Assembly (NCBI GenBank): GCA_028818705.1
Contig: JAPPNJ010000001.1
Location: 124,001 to 188,000 of the forward strand
DNA length: 64,000 bases
Direction of reading: 5' to 3'
Origin: Candidatus Poribacteria bacterium
Lineage (GTDB): Bacteria > Poribacteria > WGA-4E > WGA-3G
Part shown: positions 52,673 through 61,873 of the stretch, one piece after another
How the letters are laid out: each line of letters starts with the position of its first letter
How positions within the stretch are numbered: the stretch's first letter is position 1
Translations under genes and position numbers: made by a program
Notes under the pieces: model-generated
The model's database searches: none
Told to the model about the DNA's origin: nothing
What the model saw: the letters and a program-made list of their open reading frames with translations, nothing else

Positions 52673-53206
52673 ATGCTCAGAGAATTTACGAACAGCTTAA
52701 CCCGATGGGATACTTTGCTGTTTCACCGTATCTTTGGTTGGGGCGATAGAAGAGTCCTGAATTGCTCATTTCGCATCATTTCTTGGAGTGCTAACGGGTG
52801 TCTATATCCATTTCTGGGGCTTTACGTATACTGGACATTCGGTTCAGCCGTCAGCAAGCCATTTCTTCTATCAGGCGCCCTGGCATTTTCTCTTGAGAGA
52901 CTCCTCTATCACCTCCTGAAACGGTCAATGAAACGCGACCGCCCGTATGAGCAGATGATGGATGTTCACTTTCGAGTACGTCCCCCAGATCGGTTTAGTT
53001 TTCCATCGGGGCACACTGCGTCTGCCTTCCTGGTGATGACGCTGTTGTCGAATACCTTTCCATCCTTACAGATTCCGGCGTTTTGTTGGGGTACTTCGGT
53101 TGGCGTTGCGCGCGTATATCTCGGTGTTCACTATCCGACAGATGTGCTTGCGGGTGCGCTTTTTGGTACACTCTCCGGACAAATAGGTATGTGGTTTATA
53201 ATGTAG
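52673..53206 (+). CDS. PAP2-family membrane phosphatase
   Basis: A 177-residue membrane protein with about five spans. The three phosphatase motifs are in order: K-x6-RP in KRSMKRDRPYEQ, PSGHT, and A-R-x5-H-x3-D in ARVYLGVHYPTDVLAG (usual S-R replaced by A-R). It removes phosphate from lipids such as undecaprenyl pyrophosphate or phosphatidic acid at the outer face of the inner membrane. It follows the deacetylase by 115 bases on the same strand. Confidence 0.9.
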   Translation: MLREFTNSLTRWDTLLFHRIFGWGDRRVLNCSFRIISWSANGCLYPFLGLYVYWTFGSAVSKPFLLSGALAFSLERLLYHLLKRSMKRDRPYEQMMDVHFRVRPPDRFSFPSGHTASAFLVMTLLSNTFPSLQIPAFCWGTSVGVARVYLGVHYPTDVLAGALFGTLSGQIGMWFIM

Positions 53207-53247
53207 CGGGGAAGTGCTTGAAAGAGATTGTTCATTGATTGTCATCG

Positions 53248-53269
53248 GGCGAGGTTAGAAAACCTCGCC
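53248..53269. repeat. REP-like palindrome (GGCGNGGTT family)
   Basis: GGCGAGGTT-AGAA-AACCTCGCC followed by TACCTATTTTAA, the same layout as 46354-46375. The TATTTTA at its tail is also the target site of the adjoining MITE. Confidence 0.8.
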
Positions 53270-53280
53270 TACCTATTTTA

Positions 53281-53554
53281 ACGTAAGTTGCCAGTTGTTT
53301 CGCTACATAGCACTCCGCATGAGGTTTAATAAATAAATTAGGTAATTGACGGGCAATGAATTGCCCTACTACAAACGAAGCCGCTCGTAGCGATTTATCC
53401 CACGTTGAGAAATTACCCGATTAAATTCTTAATCTTCATCTGGAGTGCCAGGACTTAAATGACCGATTTTCTATAGACATATCACCCCTCCGGGGTGGGG
53501 AAAGTGCCTGAATACCTTCTGAAATGTGCAAAACCTGTTAGTAGCAACTTAGGT
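53281..53554. mobile_element. 274-bp MITE (copy B) with 7-bp target duplication and an internal insertion
   Basis: Ends ACGTAAGTTGC (53281-53291) and GCAACTTAGGT (53544-53554) match as inverted repeats with one mismatch. TATTTTA flanks both sides (53274-53280 and 53555-53561), a perfect 7-base duplication. It shares TAGCACTCCGC, TCTATAGACATATCACCCCT and AAAACCTGTTAGTAGCAACT with copy A. About 115 extra bases interrupt the first inner hairpin and contain their own GGGCAA-TGAA-TTGCCC stem. Confidence 0.87.
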
Positions 53555-53578
53555 TATTTTAAGGGAAGATGGAAGAAC

Positions 53579-53600
53579 GGCGAGGTTAAGAAACCCCGCC
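53579..53600. repeat. REP-like palindrome variant
   Basis: GGCGAGGTT-AAGA-AACCCCGCC, one mismatch in the stem, followed by TACC. It lies about 20 bases past the 3' end of the PhyH-HEAT gene and may act as its terminator. Confidence 0.65.
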
Positions 53601-53620
53601 TACCAACTCTTAGGCTTTCA

Positions 53621-55027
53621 CTAATAAGCTGAGTTATTCGTTGTTAAAGCACACCAACGCGAAGAAAACAGATAGTTGAACAGTGCTTCTTGTGCTGCTG
53701 GCGTCTTAATCTGTTTCAACGCTACCGCCGCGTGAAAACGGACATACCGGTTCTCATCTTCCAGCTGGGCGACGAGCGCAGGAATTGCAGGTTCAGCAGT
53801 TGTGCCCAATTTTGCTAAGGAACGAGCAGCGTTATCACGAACCGAGTGATAGTCATCACGCAACCCTGTCGTCAAAACCTCTACAGCCCCGGATAAATCG
53901 ACATCCTCGGAAACTTGTTGCCCGATGAGTCCTAATCCTTCTGTGGCGTGCCGTCGGACTAATGGTGAGGAATTTTGTGCGGCGCGTGTCAGGACAGGTA
54001 TTGCTTCCTGTGCGGTTTTTCCCATATCCGCCAAAGCGAACGTTGCACTTGCTCGCACGGCATCATCTGTCCCTTGTATGGCATCAATTAGCGTTGGAAT
54101 AGCGGAGGCACCGGTGAGACTCAAAGCGTATCCAGCATATTCGCGAATAGCATCAGATTTGCTATGCAACGCCTGTTTCAAGGCCGGCACGGCAGCACTT
54201 CCAACTCGTCCCAAGCGATAAGCGGCATTTAGTCGATTCCTTTCACTATCGCTATCTAAGGATTCGATGAGCATATCCACCTCAGCCCTCGAAACGCCAT
54301 TGGTAGTCCCGTTCTGCTTTCCGTTATACCAGTCCCATAACGATTCCCATAATTCTGGATGTTCGGATTCTTCGCCGTTGCTGAGGGCGTTCCAGTCGAT
54401 GGTATCTCGCCTCCATGAAGGTATTTGTGGCTCATCAAGCCGGATAAAGAGGAACTTCAACATATACCGTTTCTTGTCACTGCTATTTGGCATTGCGCGG
54501 TGCCACAAGTCGTAGTGGACAATGGTTACGGTCCCTGCTTCACCCGTGAGTGCGAGATCGGGTTGCTTGTGTGCGCTTTCACCTGTCTCGTAATACTGGG
54601 AACCTGGTAGGACAGCAGTCGGTCCCATATCTTCAGTAACATCCTGCGGATAGTAGAATGCCATCGTCCAACGGCATCTGTGGCGGCGGATCTGTTCGTC
54701 CCCCTCATAACTGTCTTTATGGAAATTCTGACCTTCGCTGCCCTGTTGGTTGAAATGGCAGTATCGGTGTGAGTGCATTACATAGTTTTCACCGAGTACA
54801 CCTTGCATTGCGCCGTGAACAGTTGGATGATCGAAGATTTCCTGAATTTCAGGGATGAGCGGCAGTACGTTATTCCCCAAATTCCCGGTTACTTCAAACA
54901 TTGTGTCGAGCTGTTGGCGAATATTCTCATGAAAACTCGGTGGGAAATCGGTACTGATCTTCACATAGCCGTTGATGATGAACTCTCGCATTTCTTTATC
55001 GGTGAGTTGGCGTGTAGATCTGTGCAT
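53621..55027 (-). CDS. PhyH dioxygenase fused to HEAT repeats
   Basis: A 468-residue protein. The start at 55027 (MHRSTRQL) has GGAGGAA upstream; the ATG at 55042 lies in front of that site. Residues 1-260 are a PhyH dioxygenase with H103-x-D105 (NFHKDSYEG), distal H176 (LWHRAMPN) and KKRYMLKFLF as the 2-oxoglutarate side. About 285-460 are five or six HEAT-like repeats (RLNAAYRLGRVGSAAVPALK, IREYAGYALSLTGASAIPTL, VRRHATEGLGLIGQ, VRFHAAVALKQI). The repeats probably bind a partner protein that is the substrate or a regulator. Such a fusion is uncommon. Confidence 0.88.
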   Translation of the reverse strand: MHRSTRQLTDKEMREFIINGYVKISTDFPPSFHENIRQQLDTMFEVTGNLGNNVLPLIPEIQEIFDHPTVHGAMQGVLGENYVMHSHRYCHFNQQGSEGQNFHKDSYEGDEQIRRHRCRWTMAFYYPQDVTEDMGPTAVLPGSQYYETGESAHKQPDLALTGEAGTVTIVHYDLWHRAMPNSSDKKRYMLKFLFIRLDEPQIPSWRRDTIDWNALSNGEESEHPELWESLWDWYNGKQNGTTNGVSRAEVDMLIESLDSDSERNRLNAAYRLGRVGSAAVPALKQALHSKSDAIREYAGYALSLTGASAIPTLIDAIQGTDDAVRASATFALADMGKTAQEAIPVLTRAAQNSSPLVRRHATEGLGLIGQQVSEDVDLSGAVEVLTTGLRDDYHSVRDNAARSLAKLGTTAEPAIPALVAQLEDENRYVRFHAAVALKQIKTPAAQEALFNYLFSSRWCALTTNNSAY

Positions 55028-55205
55028 CTGGGTTTCCTCCATTTATCGGTTATTAGTTTGGGTTGTTAGTTGTGCGTGTGTCCAAAAAGTGCTCTGATAT
55101 CCGTTAGAACACTTTTCTGCAAAATATATGAGATGCGTCTTCATTTTCCTTCAGGATACCGCGCCTGTCGGTGTTCGTCAATAAAAAATCAGACTGATTT
55201 TTTAT

Positions 55206-55234
55206 TTGAATTTTTTTCGGATTTCTGTTATACT
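55206..55234 (+). promoter_or_regulatory. Probable sigma70 promoter
   Basis: TTGAAT (55206-55211), 17 bases, TATACT (55229-55234), about 105 bases before the start of the clostripain-like gene. An intergenic GTTAGGCAACC repeat lies in the leader. Confidence 0.5.
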
Positions 55235-55339
55235 TCCTAATACCAATTCTAAATTGATGATTCCTCTTAAAAGGCTTGCTCTTTTTCAGTGAGGATCAGT
55301 AGGGTTAGGCAACCGCACCTACCGGGGAAGGAGATTACA

Positions 55340-58150
55340 ATGAAGCGTCTAACGACAACCCACAAATATTTCACTTTCATTTTTATCAGCCTATTGCTAA
55401 TAGTTCCTATCCAAATCAGCCCAGCTATAGAGGAAATCTCTATTCCGAATATAATGCTAAGAGTGGTATATGTTACTACAGAGTGGATGCCCTTCTCTGA
55501 TCCCGGCGGCTGGACAGCTGCTGTTCCTATAAAAGAAAGCGAAGTTCTGAAGTATTACGAAGTTGCTATATGGGAAGAAACTTCTTCCGTGCACCTTTAT
55601 GCATTCCCGAATGATTATCACAGTTGGAATTTATTTGATAAAACTGATGAACAAAAAATTGCGCATCGTGAACAATACATGATACTAAAATACACGGATT
55701 TACCACCAGATGTCCCCGGTATTCGAGAAGACCAAAGAAGTCTATACCTAAAAGCAATCTTCATGCATATCGCAGCTTACTTAGTAAACCAACATCCAAC
55801 TGCGGAACATCACTTAGTCTACAATGGACATGGTGCTCCCGGAGGCGATCTATTTGAACTGCAGTTACACAGAAACGACGCTAATAAATTTTTGAACTTC
55901 TGGACCCAGTCATTAGGAAAGCGGTTAGGGGTAATCGATATGGGAGGGCCGTGCAACAAGGCAGGTTTCGGAGATCTCGCTAACTTCTGTGAATATGCAA
56001 GATACTATGTCGCCTCAGATCAACCCAACGGCGGATACGCAATGGATGATTTCACCGCTGAAAAAGACGACGAGGTTGATCCCGACTTACAGTATCACAA
56101 TCTCTTCGCTTCTAAGCAAGGCCTCCGTAATGTGCTAATAGGCCGTAGCAATATAATGAGAAAAGGATACGAATACTCAATAAACTACATGACTAACCAT
56201 TCAGTGAGCCAAGCAAACTACATCTTTTCATGTAGCGCATTTCGTGATTTCTTCCCTATTTTCCTAAGATTTCTTAACAATACTGGAAATTACAACGCTC
56301 ACGGCGATTTATACCAGTACATGATTGACAACAATGCTCCCCAAACTCTAATTAGAAAATTCAAAAATGTTATTGTATACAATGTTGACAACAGAGATTT
56401 CTTCCAATGGCAAAACAACAACAATGGAATATCACTACCGCATCCACAACATGTCCCCAAACTTAACAAATTGGCAAGCCTTAATAGACCAGTTAGCGTA
56501 TCAGCAAACTTTCAGGCTTTAGCAGGAAAAGTAGAAGTACAAAGTCCTCAATCCGCTAACCGACTGAAAAAGATAGCAGGCCCCTATACCAAAAAGCCAG
56601 AGTCTCAACCGCTGCCTGAATATCTAAAGACAACAGGCGTTGTAAACACCGCATCCTCAGATTATCCACCAATATATTGGGTAGATACATCGAAGTCCAC
56701 ACTCCATCGCCTTATAGGTACTAATATAGAAAATATAGTACCAAGTGCGGTCCGCGTAATAGACCTTGACCTTGATAGCAAAAACGAAAAGATGTACTGG
56801 ATAGAACAAACGGGTAATCATACCAGCAACCTCAAACGTGCAAACTTAGATGGCACCAATGTCGAACTCATCAAAAACCTAAACAGCCTACCACAGAGCA
56901 TCGCCCTTGATCCTACTAATCATAAGATCTACATAACAACTTATCAAGGAAACATGCAACGCATAAACACAGATGGTTCAAACTTTCAGCCCAACCTGAT
57001 AACACGGATAAAAAATCCAAAGGGGCTTGCCATAGATACATCAAATGGCAAAATCTATTGGATACAAGAAACAGCAACCGTGCAAGAACGAGCACACATT
57101 CAAAGTGCCAATCTTGACGGTTCAAACATAAAGGAGATAGTAACCGTCGGCGGATACCCAAGAAACTTAGCTGTTCACAATAACATAGTCTATTGGGTAG
57201 ACCACGCACGCGCAATCAAGTCCGTTCCTCTAAACAATACCGTAAAAATTGAGGTGCTTTCCAGGATATCTGAAGGCCATGCATTTGATATTGCCGTTGA
57301 CCCCACATCCAGAAAACTTTACTGGACAACCAGTCTCGGAACGATGGAGCGTTCTAATCTTGACGGCAGCAATCGCGAAATAAACCTCATAACAGGTTTA
57401 GGAATCGCAGATAACTTCGCTCTCAACACCCAAAAAAGAAGAACAACAGAAACAATAGTTGAAACACCAGAAGTGCCAGCTGAAACACCTGTTGAAACAC
57501 CAAGTGCAATAATCGAAGTTACTCAACCATCCGAACTAACAATGGATGTCAACGAAGAAGGGTCGGTGGACCATATCGATCTCATAATAATCATTGACAA
57601 CCTGGGCGAGACTGGACTAAACGCTGCAGATGTGAATAAAGACGGGATTGTTGATGTTATAGACATAGTACTGGTCGCCACTGCGATGTTTGACAACACG
57701 GCTAATGCACCTTCCTTACATCCACAACTTTTCTCAATGGTCACTGCAAGGGATGTACAGAAGTGGCTCTTTGCAGCACAATCCTTAGGATTGACTGATA
57801 TAACCTATCAAAAAGGCATCCAGTTTTTAGAAGAGCTTCTAATCACATTAGTTCCTAAACAGACAATATTGTTGCCGAACTACCCAAACCCATTCAATCC
57901 AGAGACATGGATACCTTATCAGTTAGCACAGCCTACACAGGTTACAATCACAATCTATGGAACAGATGGAAAAATAGTACGACAACTAAACATAGGACAT
58001 CAAACTGCTGGAACGTATCAGAGCAAAAGCCGTGCAGCCTACTGGAATGGCAAAAATGAGACAGGTGAACCTGTTGCAAGCGGGGTCTATTTCTATACAT
58101 TCACAGCCGGAGCGTTCACAGTTACGCGAAAGATGTTGATACAGAAATAA
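55340..58150 (+). CDS. Secreted clostripain-like / YWTD propeller / dockerin-like protein with FlgD-type C-terminus
   Basis: A 936-residue exported protein. The start at 55340 has AAGGAG eight bases upstream; an in-frame start at 55289 lies in repeat DNA. Signal peptide 1-30. About 50-330 resembles a C11 (clostripain) caspase-fold peptidase: candidate histidine in VYNGHGAPGGDLFEL, candidate cysteine in IDMGGPCNKAGFGD, then ARYYVASDQPNGGY. About 430-700 is a YWTD/LDL-receptor-type beta-propeller (IYWVDTSKS, MYWIEQTGN, LYWTTSLGT, with LDGSN). About 735-790 is a dockerin-type calcium pair (DVNEEGSVD and DVNKDGIVD). The end has NYPNPFNPETWIPYQL and GVYFYTFTAGAF, a FlgD-like sorting domain. Peptidase activity is inferred. 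Confidence 0.75.
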   Translation: MKRLTTTHKYFTFIFISLLLIVPIQISPAIEEISIPNIMLRVVYVTTEWMPFSDPGGWTAAVPIKESEVLKYYEVAIWEETSSVHLYAFPNDYHSWNLFDKTDEQKIAHREQYMILKYTDLPPDVPGIREDQRSLYLKAIFMHIAAYLVNQHPTAEHHLVYNGHGAPGGDLFELQLHRNDANKFLNFWTQSLGKRLGVIDMGGPCNKAGFGDLANFCEYARYYVASDQPNGGYAMDDFTAEKDDEVDPDLQYHNLFASKQGLRNVLIGRSNIMRKGYEYSINYMTNHSVSQANYIFSCSAFRDFFPIFLRFLNNTGNYNAHGDLYQYMIDNNAPQTLIRKFKNVIVYNVDNRDFFQWQNNNNGISLPHPQHVPKLNKLASLNRPVSVSANFQALAGKVEVQSPQSANRLKKIAGPYTKKPESQPLPEYLKTTGVVNTASSDYPPIYWVDTSKSTLHRLIGTNIENIVPSAVRVIDLDLDSKNEKMYWIEQTGNHTSNLKRANLDGTNVELIKNLNSLPQSIALDPTNHKIYITTYQGNMQRINTDGSNFQPNLITRIKNPKGLAIDTSNGKIYWIQETATVQERAHIQSANLDGSNIKEIVTVGGYPRNLAVHNNIVYWVDHARAIKSVPLNNTVKIEVLSRISEGHAFDIAVDPTSRKLYWTTSLGTMERSNLDGSNREINLITGLGIADNFALNTQKRRTTETIVETPEVPAETPVETPSAIIEVTQPSELTMDVNEEGSVDHIDLIIIIDNLGETGLNAADVNKDGIVDVIDIVLVATAMFDNTANAPSLHPQLFSMVTARDVQKWLFAAQSLGLTDITYQKGIQFLEELLITLVPKQTILLPNYPNPFNPETWIPYQLAQPTQVTITIYGTDGKIVRQLNIGHQTAGTYQSKSRAAYWNGKNETGEPVASGVYFYTFTAGAFTVTRKMLIQK

Positions 58151-58175
58151 CTTTCTCTCAATCTCTTGAGATGCT

Positions 58176-59387
58176 TTATTTTTTTACTGCGCCGAAGGTA
58201 ACCCCTCGGAGCAGGTGGTTCCGCATCAAAAAAGTGAAAACGGCAACGGGTAAAAGAAATACAAAAGTGCCTGCAGCGATTTTGCCCCAATCCATGCCAC
58301 TGGAACCCGTTGCGCTCGTAATCGACGGGGGTGCGGTAACGGCTCTGCCGCCGACCTCTGTGAGGACCAAAGCAAACGCGAACTCGTTCCACGCTGTAAT
58401 GAGACAGAATACGGCGGTGGCAGCGATGCCGGTGACAGACTGCGGTAAGATTACCTTCAGAAAGGTTTGAAAACGGGAGTAGCCATCAACAAGCGCAGCA
58501 TCCTCATATTCCTTTGGAATTTCGTCAATAAATCCCTTCATTAACCATACCGCAAATGAGACATTAAAGGTAGTGTAAAGTAGAATCAACCCAAAGTGTG
58601 TATCTCGCAAGCCGAGTGCACTATACATTAGATAGATTGGTATGACAACAACAACAGGGGGTAGCATTCGTGTGCTGAGAATAAAAAAGAGTAGGTCATC
58701 CTTTCCAGCGATGTCGAATCGGGAAAAGGCATACGCCGCAAGGGTTCCGAGTCCCACAGCGAGGATCGTGCTACCGCCACCGATGATAATACTATTCAGC
58801 AATTGGTAGAAATATTTGGAACCTCCGTTCGCCAATGCCACACAAATCGCTATCGTCCCTAAAACACTCGGTAGGACAAAAGTAAGTCGCTGTTTCTTTG
58901 CCGTTTGGGACGCTATGACGTTAGACTTTTTGAACGGTGCCATCAAGAGATAGGCTGTGATTGCACAAACAATCAGTAGCACAAAATTGAAACGGGCATC
59001 GGTTTGGAGACGGCTCTGCAGTGGTTGTAGTGTTAGAAAGCTATAGAGACAGGTTAAAACGAAAATGGCGTTCCAAGCTAAGCTGAGATTTCGGAGCGAT
59101 AAGGCACCGGACAATTTCACATCAAAAAGCGAGAAAAAACCGAAGAGGAGTAAACCCACCAATACCTCTATGAGAAACAGATATGTAACGCCCGGCACGC
59201 CCTCTGAAGGCATCAGTTTCTGATAGTTTTCCAATGATACATCAAAAACAAACTTAGGAAGTTTCGTGGTGATGTCTGCTAATCCCTTTAGCGAGGTCGC
59301 CAAAATCCAGTAAATCGGCGTGATATAGACAATCACCGCTACGGCAACGAACGCTAATATGAGGTAGTGCGCAAAGCTTTTCCGCAT
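58176..59387 (-). CDS. ABC sugar importer permease (MalG type) with large insertion
   Basis: A 403-residue permease. The first span (about 10-30) and the periplasmic LPKFVFDVSLENYQKL match MalG-type permeases. An extra 110-120 residues with about four hydrophobic segments (about 65-175) follow before the canonical core (about 190-400). The core carries the EAA loop EYEDAALVDGYSRFQTFLKV contacting the ATPase. Normal members have about 275 residues. The C-terminus HLLRGVTFGAVKK is typical. It forms an importer with the MalF-type gene 8 bases away and the binding protein. No ATPase gene is present locally. Confidence 0.88.
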   Translation of the reverse strand: MRKSFAHYLILAFVAVAVIVYITPIYWILATSLKGLADITTKLPKFVFDVSLENYQKLMPSEGVPGVTYLFLIEVLVGLLLFGFFSLFDVKLSGALSLRNLSLAWNAIFVLTCLYSFLTLQPLQSRLQTDARFNFVLLIVCAITAYLLMAPFKKSNVIASQTAKKQRLTFVLPSVLGTIAICVALANGGSKYFYQLLNSIIIGGGSTILAVGLGTLAAYAFSRFDIAGKDDLLFFILSTRMLPPVVVVIPIYLMYSALGLRDTHFGLILLYTTFNVSFAVWLMKGFIDEIPKEYEDAALVDGYSRFQTFLKVILPQSVTGIAATAVFCLITAWNEFAFALVLTEVGGRAVTAPPSITSATGSSGMDWGKIAAGTFVFLLPVAVFTFLMRNHLLRGVTFGAVKK

Positions 59388-59395
59388 AATGTCTC

Positions 59396-60307
59396 TTACG
59401 CCTCTCCTTTGACACGATTCAGGTATTTTACATAGATATTGCTCAACGCGACGATAATGATGAGTAGGATATATGCCATTGCGCAGGCTTTACCGGTGTT
59501 GTAGTTCCGAAAGGCGAGCTTATAGAGGTTCATTGATACCGTCTCGGTAGCAGTGCCGGGTCCCCCCTCACGGGTAAGGACGTAGACGATGTCAAACATT
59601 TTGAAGGCATCCATCGTTCTAAACAGTAGCGCAATGAGCAGAAGTGGAGAGACCAGTGGAAGTGTTATCCACCGAAATTTGAACCACGCTGAGGCTCTAT
59701 CGACATCAGCGGCTTCATAGAGGGATTTGGGCACGGCACTCAGTCCTGCAAGAGAGATCAGCATCATGAAAGGCGACCACATCCATGTATCTACAATAAC
59801 AACAGCCAACATGGCTACTTTCGGATTGGTGGTCCAACCGATGGGCGATTTCAGGAAGGAACTGAGGAAAAAGTTAAGCAAACCGGCGTTATCTGAAGAG
59901 AGGATAAAGCGCCAAAAAAGTCCGACTACCACAGGGGATAGCATCATTGGGAGCAGGAGCAGCGTTGTAACGAAACCTTTATACCGAAAGTCTCGATTCA
60001 GTAGTAGTGCTAACCCGAATCCGATAAAGAATTGTGCGGCTACCGCCAGTATCACGAAATAGGCTGTGGTTTGAAAATATCCCCATATTTCTGGGTCGGC
60101 GAGGAGGCGTGAATAATTACGGACACCGATGAATCTTGGTGCTGCGGGCATGGAGGCTTTGTAACGATGGAAACTGAGGTATAAAGACCAGAGCAGCGGA
60201 AAGATGTTCATCAAGATGAGCAAAATCATGGTGGGCATGATAAATGCCATCTTCAACTGGTAGTCGCTCATCCCACGCGACGCTGTGTAGGGACGGTTGG
60301 TTTGCAT
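59396..60307 (-). CDS. ABC sugar importer permease (MalF/UgpA type)
   Basis: A 303-residue protein with six spans, beginning YQLKMAFIMPTMILLILMNIF. The EAA loop is PKSLYEAADVDRASAWFKFRWI, followed by TLPLVSPLL. VYVLTREGGPGTATETVSMN is the family marker after the fifth span. It pairs with the MalG-type permease downstream and the solute-binding protein upstream. Length is normal. Substrate is probably a sugar or sugar alcohol. Confidence 0.93.
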   Translation of the reverse strand: MQTNRPYTASRGMSDYQLKMAFIMPTMILLILMNIFPLLWSLYLSFHRYKASMPAAPRFIGVRNYSRLLADPEIWGYFQTTAYFVILAVAAQFFIGFGLALLLNRDFRYKGFVTTLLLLPMMLSPVVVGLFWRFILSSDNAGLLNFFLSSFLKSPIGWTTNPKVAMLAVVIVDTWMWSPFMMLISLAGLSAVPKSLYEAADVDRASAWFKFRWITLPLVSPLLLIALLFRTMDAFKMFDIVYVLTREGGPGTATETVSMNLYKLAFRNYNTGKACAMAYILLIIIVALSNIYVKYLNRVKGEA

Positions 60308-60405
60308 ATTTATTTAGAAGTTAGGGTAATAATCTAAGATACACTGCCGGAATGGAAGGGGAAGGGTGGAAAGAATGCGTTTTTAACCTTCCACCCTTGT
60401 GATCT

Positions 60406-61731
60406 TTACTCGTCGTAGTAGCCTGCGTCTTCAAAGATCTCCTCATGCTTCCTTGCGATGGCGTTCAGTGCTTCCTTTGCAGACTTGATGCCGGAGATGG
60501 CTTCACTCCAATTTGTCTGGCACGCCTCTAAGAGTTCTGCATATTCCGGTACTGCCCAGAAATCGCGAAGGTATGGGAAACTCGCGGCGAAAGCCTCGTT
60601 AAAGGGAGTTGCTGTCTTAAAGGCATCCGACTGTAACACCTCTTTGTGTGGTGTGAACCCACCGAGCGCCGCCCATTTCTCTTGAACAGGTTTCTGCATG
60701 AACCATTTCATGTACTGTTTGGCGAGATCCTTGTTTTTGGAATAGGAAGAAATAGACATCCCCTGCCCACCGATACTGATATAGTGCCCTTTTGGACCGG
60801 CGGGTGCGATGAAGAAACCGCTCTTATCGTGAGAGGTCGGATTCGTTTCAGCGTTAACGACACCTGGGAAGAAGGCGAAATAATTCATCGCCATAGCCAC
60901 CTTGCCTGAGGTATAGGCGTTGAGCGTCTCTGCCCAATAATAGTTTGGCGCATCTGGCGGTGAGAACTTGAGGAGATCTGTGTAAAATTCGAGTGCCTTG
61001 GCAACATCTTCCGTGTTAATATATCCGTCGACTTTGTAGTTGTCGGCATCACCGTACGAGCCACCAAAACTCCACATTACCTGTTGAAAACCCATGGTGA
61101 TACCGTCGTATTCTTTGCTATACCATGTTCCAATACCGTAGAGATCCTGCTCCGGGCGTGTAAAGAATTCAGCAATATCGCGAAGCTGGTCGTAGGTTTT
61201 CGGGGGTGCGAGTGCGTAGCCGTACTTTTCCTGAAATGCCTTCATTTCGCCCGGATCTTCAAAAAGGTCTTTCCGGTAGACGTATCCGGCGGCATCAACT
61301 TCGGCAGGTAGTGCCCAGTAGGTTCCGCTGCCTTTTGGATATTCGGCAAACGCTGTCATGGCGGGTCCGTAGATAGCATCTACATCAATATTTTCATTAA
61401 TCCAATCGGTTAGGTTGATGTAGTTCCCACCTTGCGAGTTTCTACCGAGCCACTGGCTATCCCCAATGACGATGTCGTAAAGGTCGCTTTTCCCGACGAA
61501 AGCGGTGAAGACTTTATCTTGGAAACTCGGCCAGGGAATCTGAATTACATCCACAGCGATGCCTGTTTCAGCGGTAAAGTCCTTCGAGAGTTCCTGCAAA
61601 TAGTTAGCGGGATCCCATTCTGCCCAGACAACAGTTAAGGATTGGGATTGGTGGTTATCCGCTTTCGTGGCACTCACGAACGCAAGTGCAAGTATTAGCA
61701 CTAAAACAAAACTTATGCGAACACTTTTCAT
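60406..61731 (-). CDS. ABC sugar importer solute-binding protein (family 1)
   Basis: A 441-residue periplasmic protein. The start at 61731 (MKSVRISFVLVL) has GGAGG nine bases upstream; an in-frame start at 61776 lies in front of that site. Signal peptide 1-24 ends in TKADN. The mature region has the family-1 pattern LTVVWAEWDPANYLQELSKD, DIVIGDSQWLG and YWALPAEVDAAGYVYRKDLF, and a hinge region GKVAMAMNYFAFFPG. No lipobox is seen. It delivers a carbohydrate to the two permeases encoded directly downstream; the order SBP-MalF-MalG is standard. Confidence 0.92.
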   Translation of the reverse strand: MKSVRISFVLVLILALAFVSATKADNHQSQSLTVVWAEWDPANYLQELSKDFTAETGIAVDVIQIPWPSFQDKVFTAFVGKSDLYDIVIGDSQWLGRNSQGGNYINLTDWINENIDVDAIYGPAMTAFAEYPKGSGTYWALPAEVDAAGYVYRKDLFEDPGEMKAFQEKYGYALAPPKTYDQLRDIAEFFTRPEQDLYGIGTWYSKEYDGITMGFQQVMWSFGGSYGDADNYKVDGYINTEDVAKALEFYTDLLKFSPPDAPNYYWAETLNAYTSGKVAMAMNYFAFFPGVVNAETNPTSHDKSGFFIAPAGPKGHYISIGGQGMSISSYSKNKDLAKQYMKWFMQKPVQEKWAALGGFTPHKEVLQSDAFKTATPFNEAFAASFPYLRDFWAVPEYAELLEACQTNWSEAISGIKSAKEALNAIARKHEEIFEDAGYYDE

Positions 61732-61873
61732 GTTTTTTATCCTCCGTATAAAGATCGTGCAAGTAGTTGTTAGCACCGATTAAGGTCTGATATGCGATTC
61801 GGTGCTTTAGTGGGCATTATAAATGGAGTTTAAAATTTTTGCAAGAAAATTTGTTTCCTATTGGGTGGGTCTG

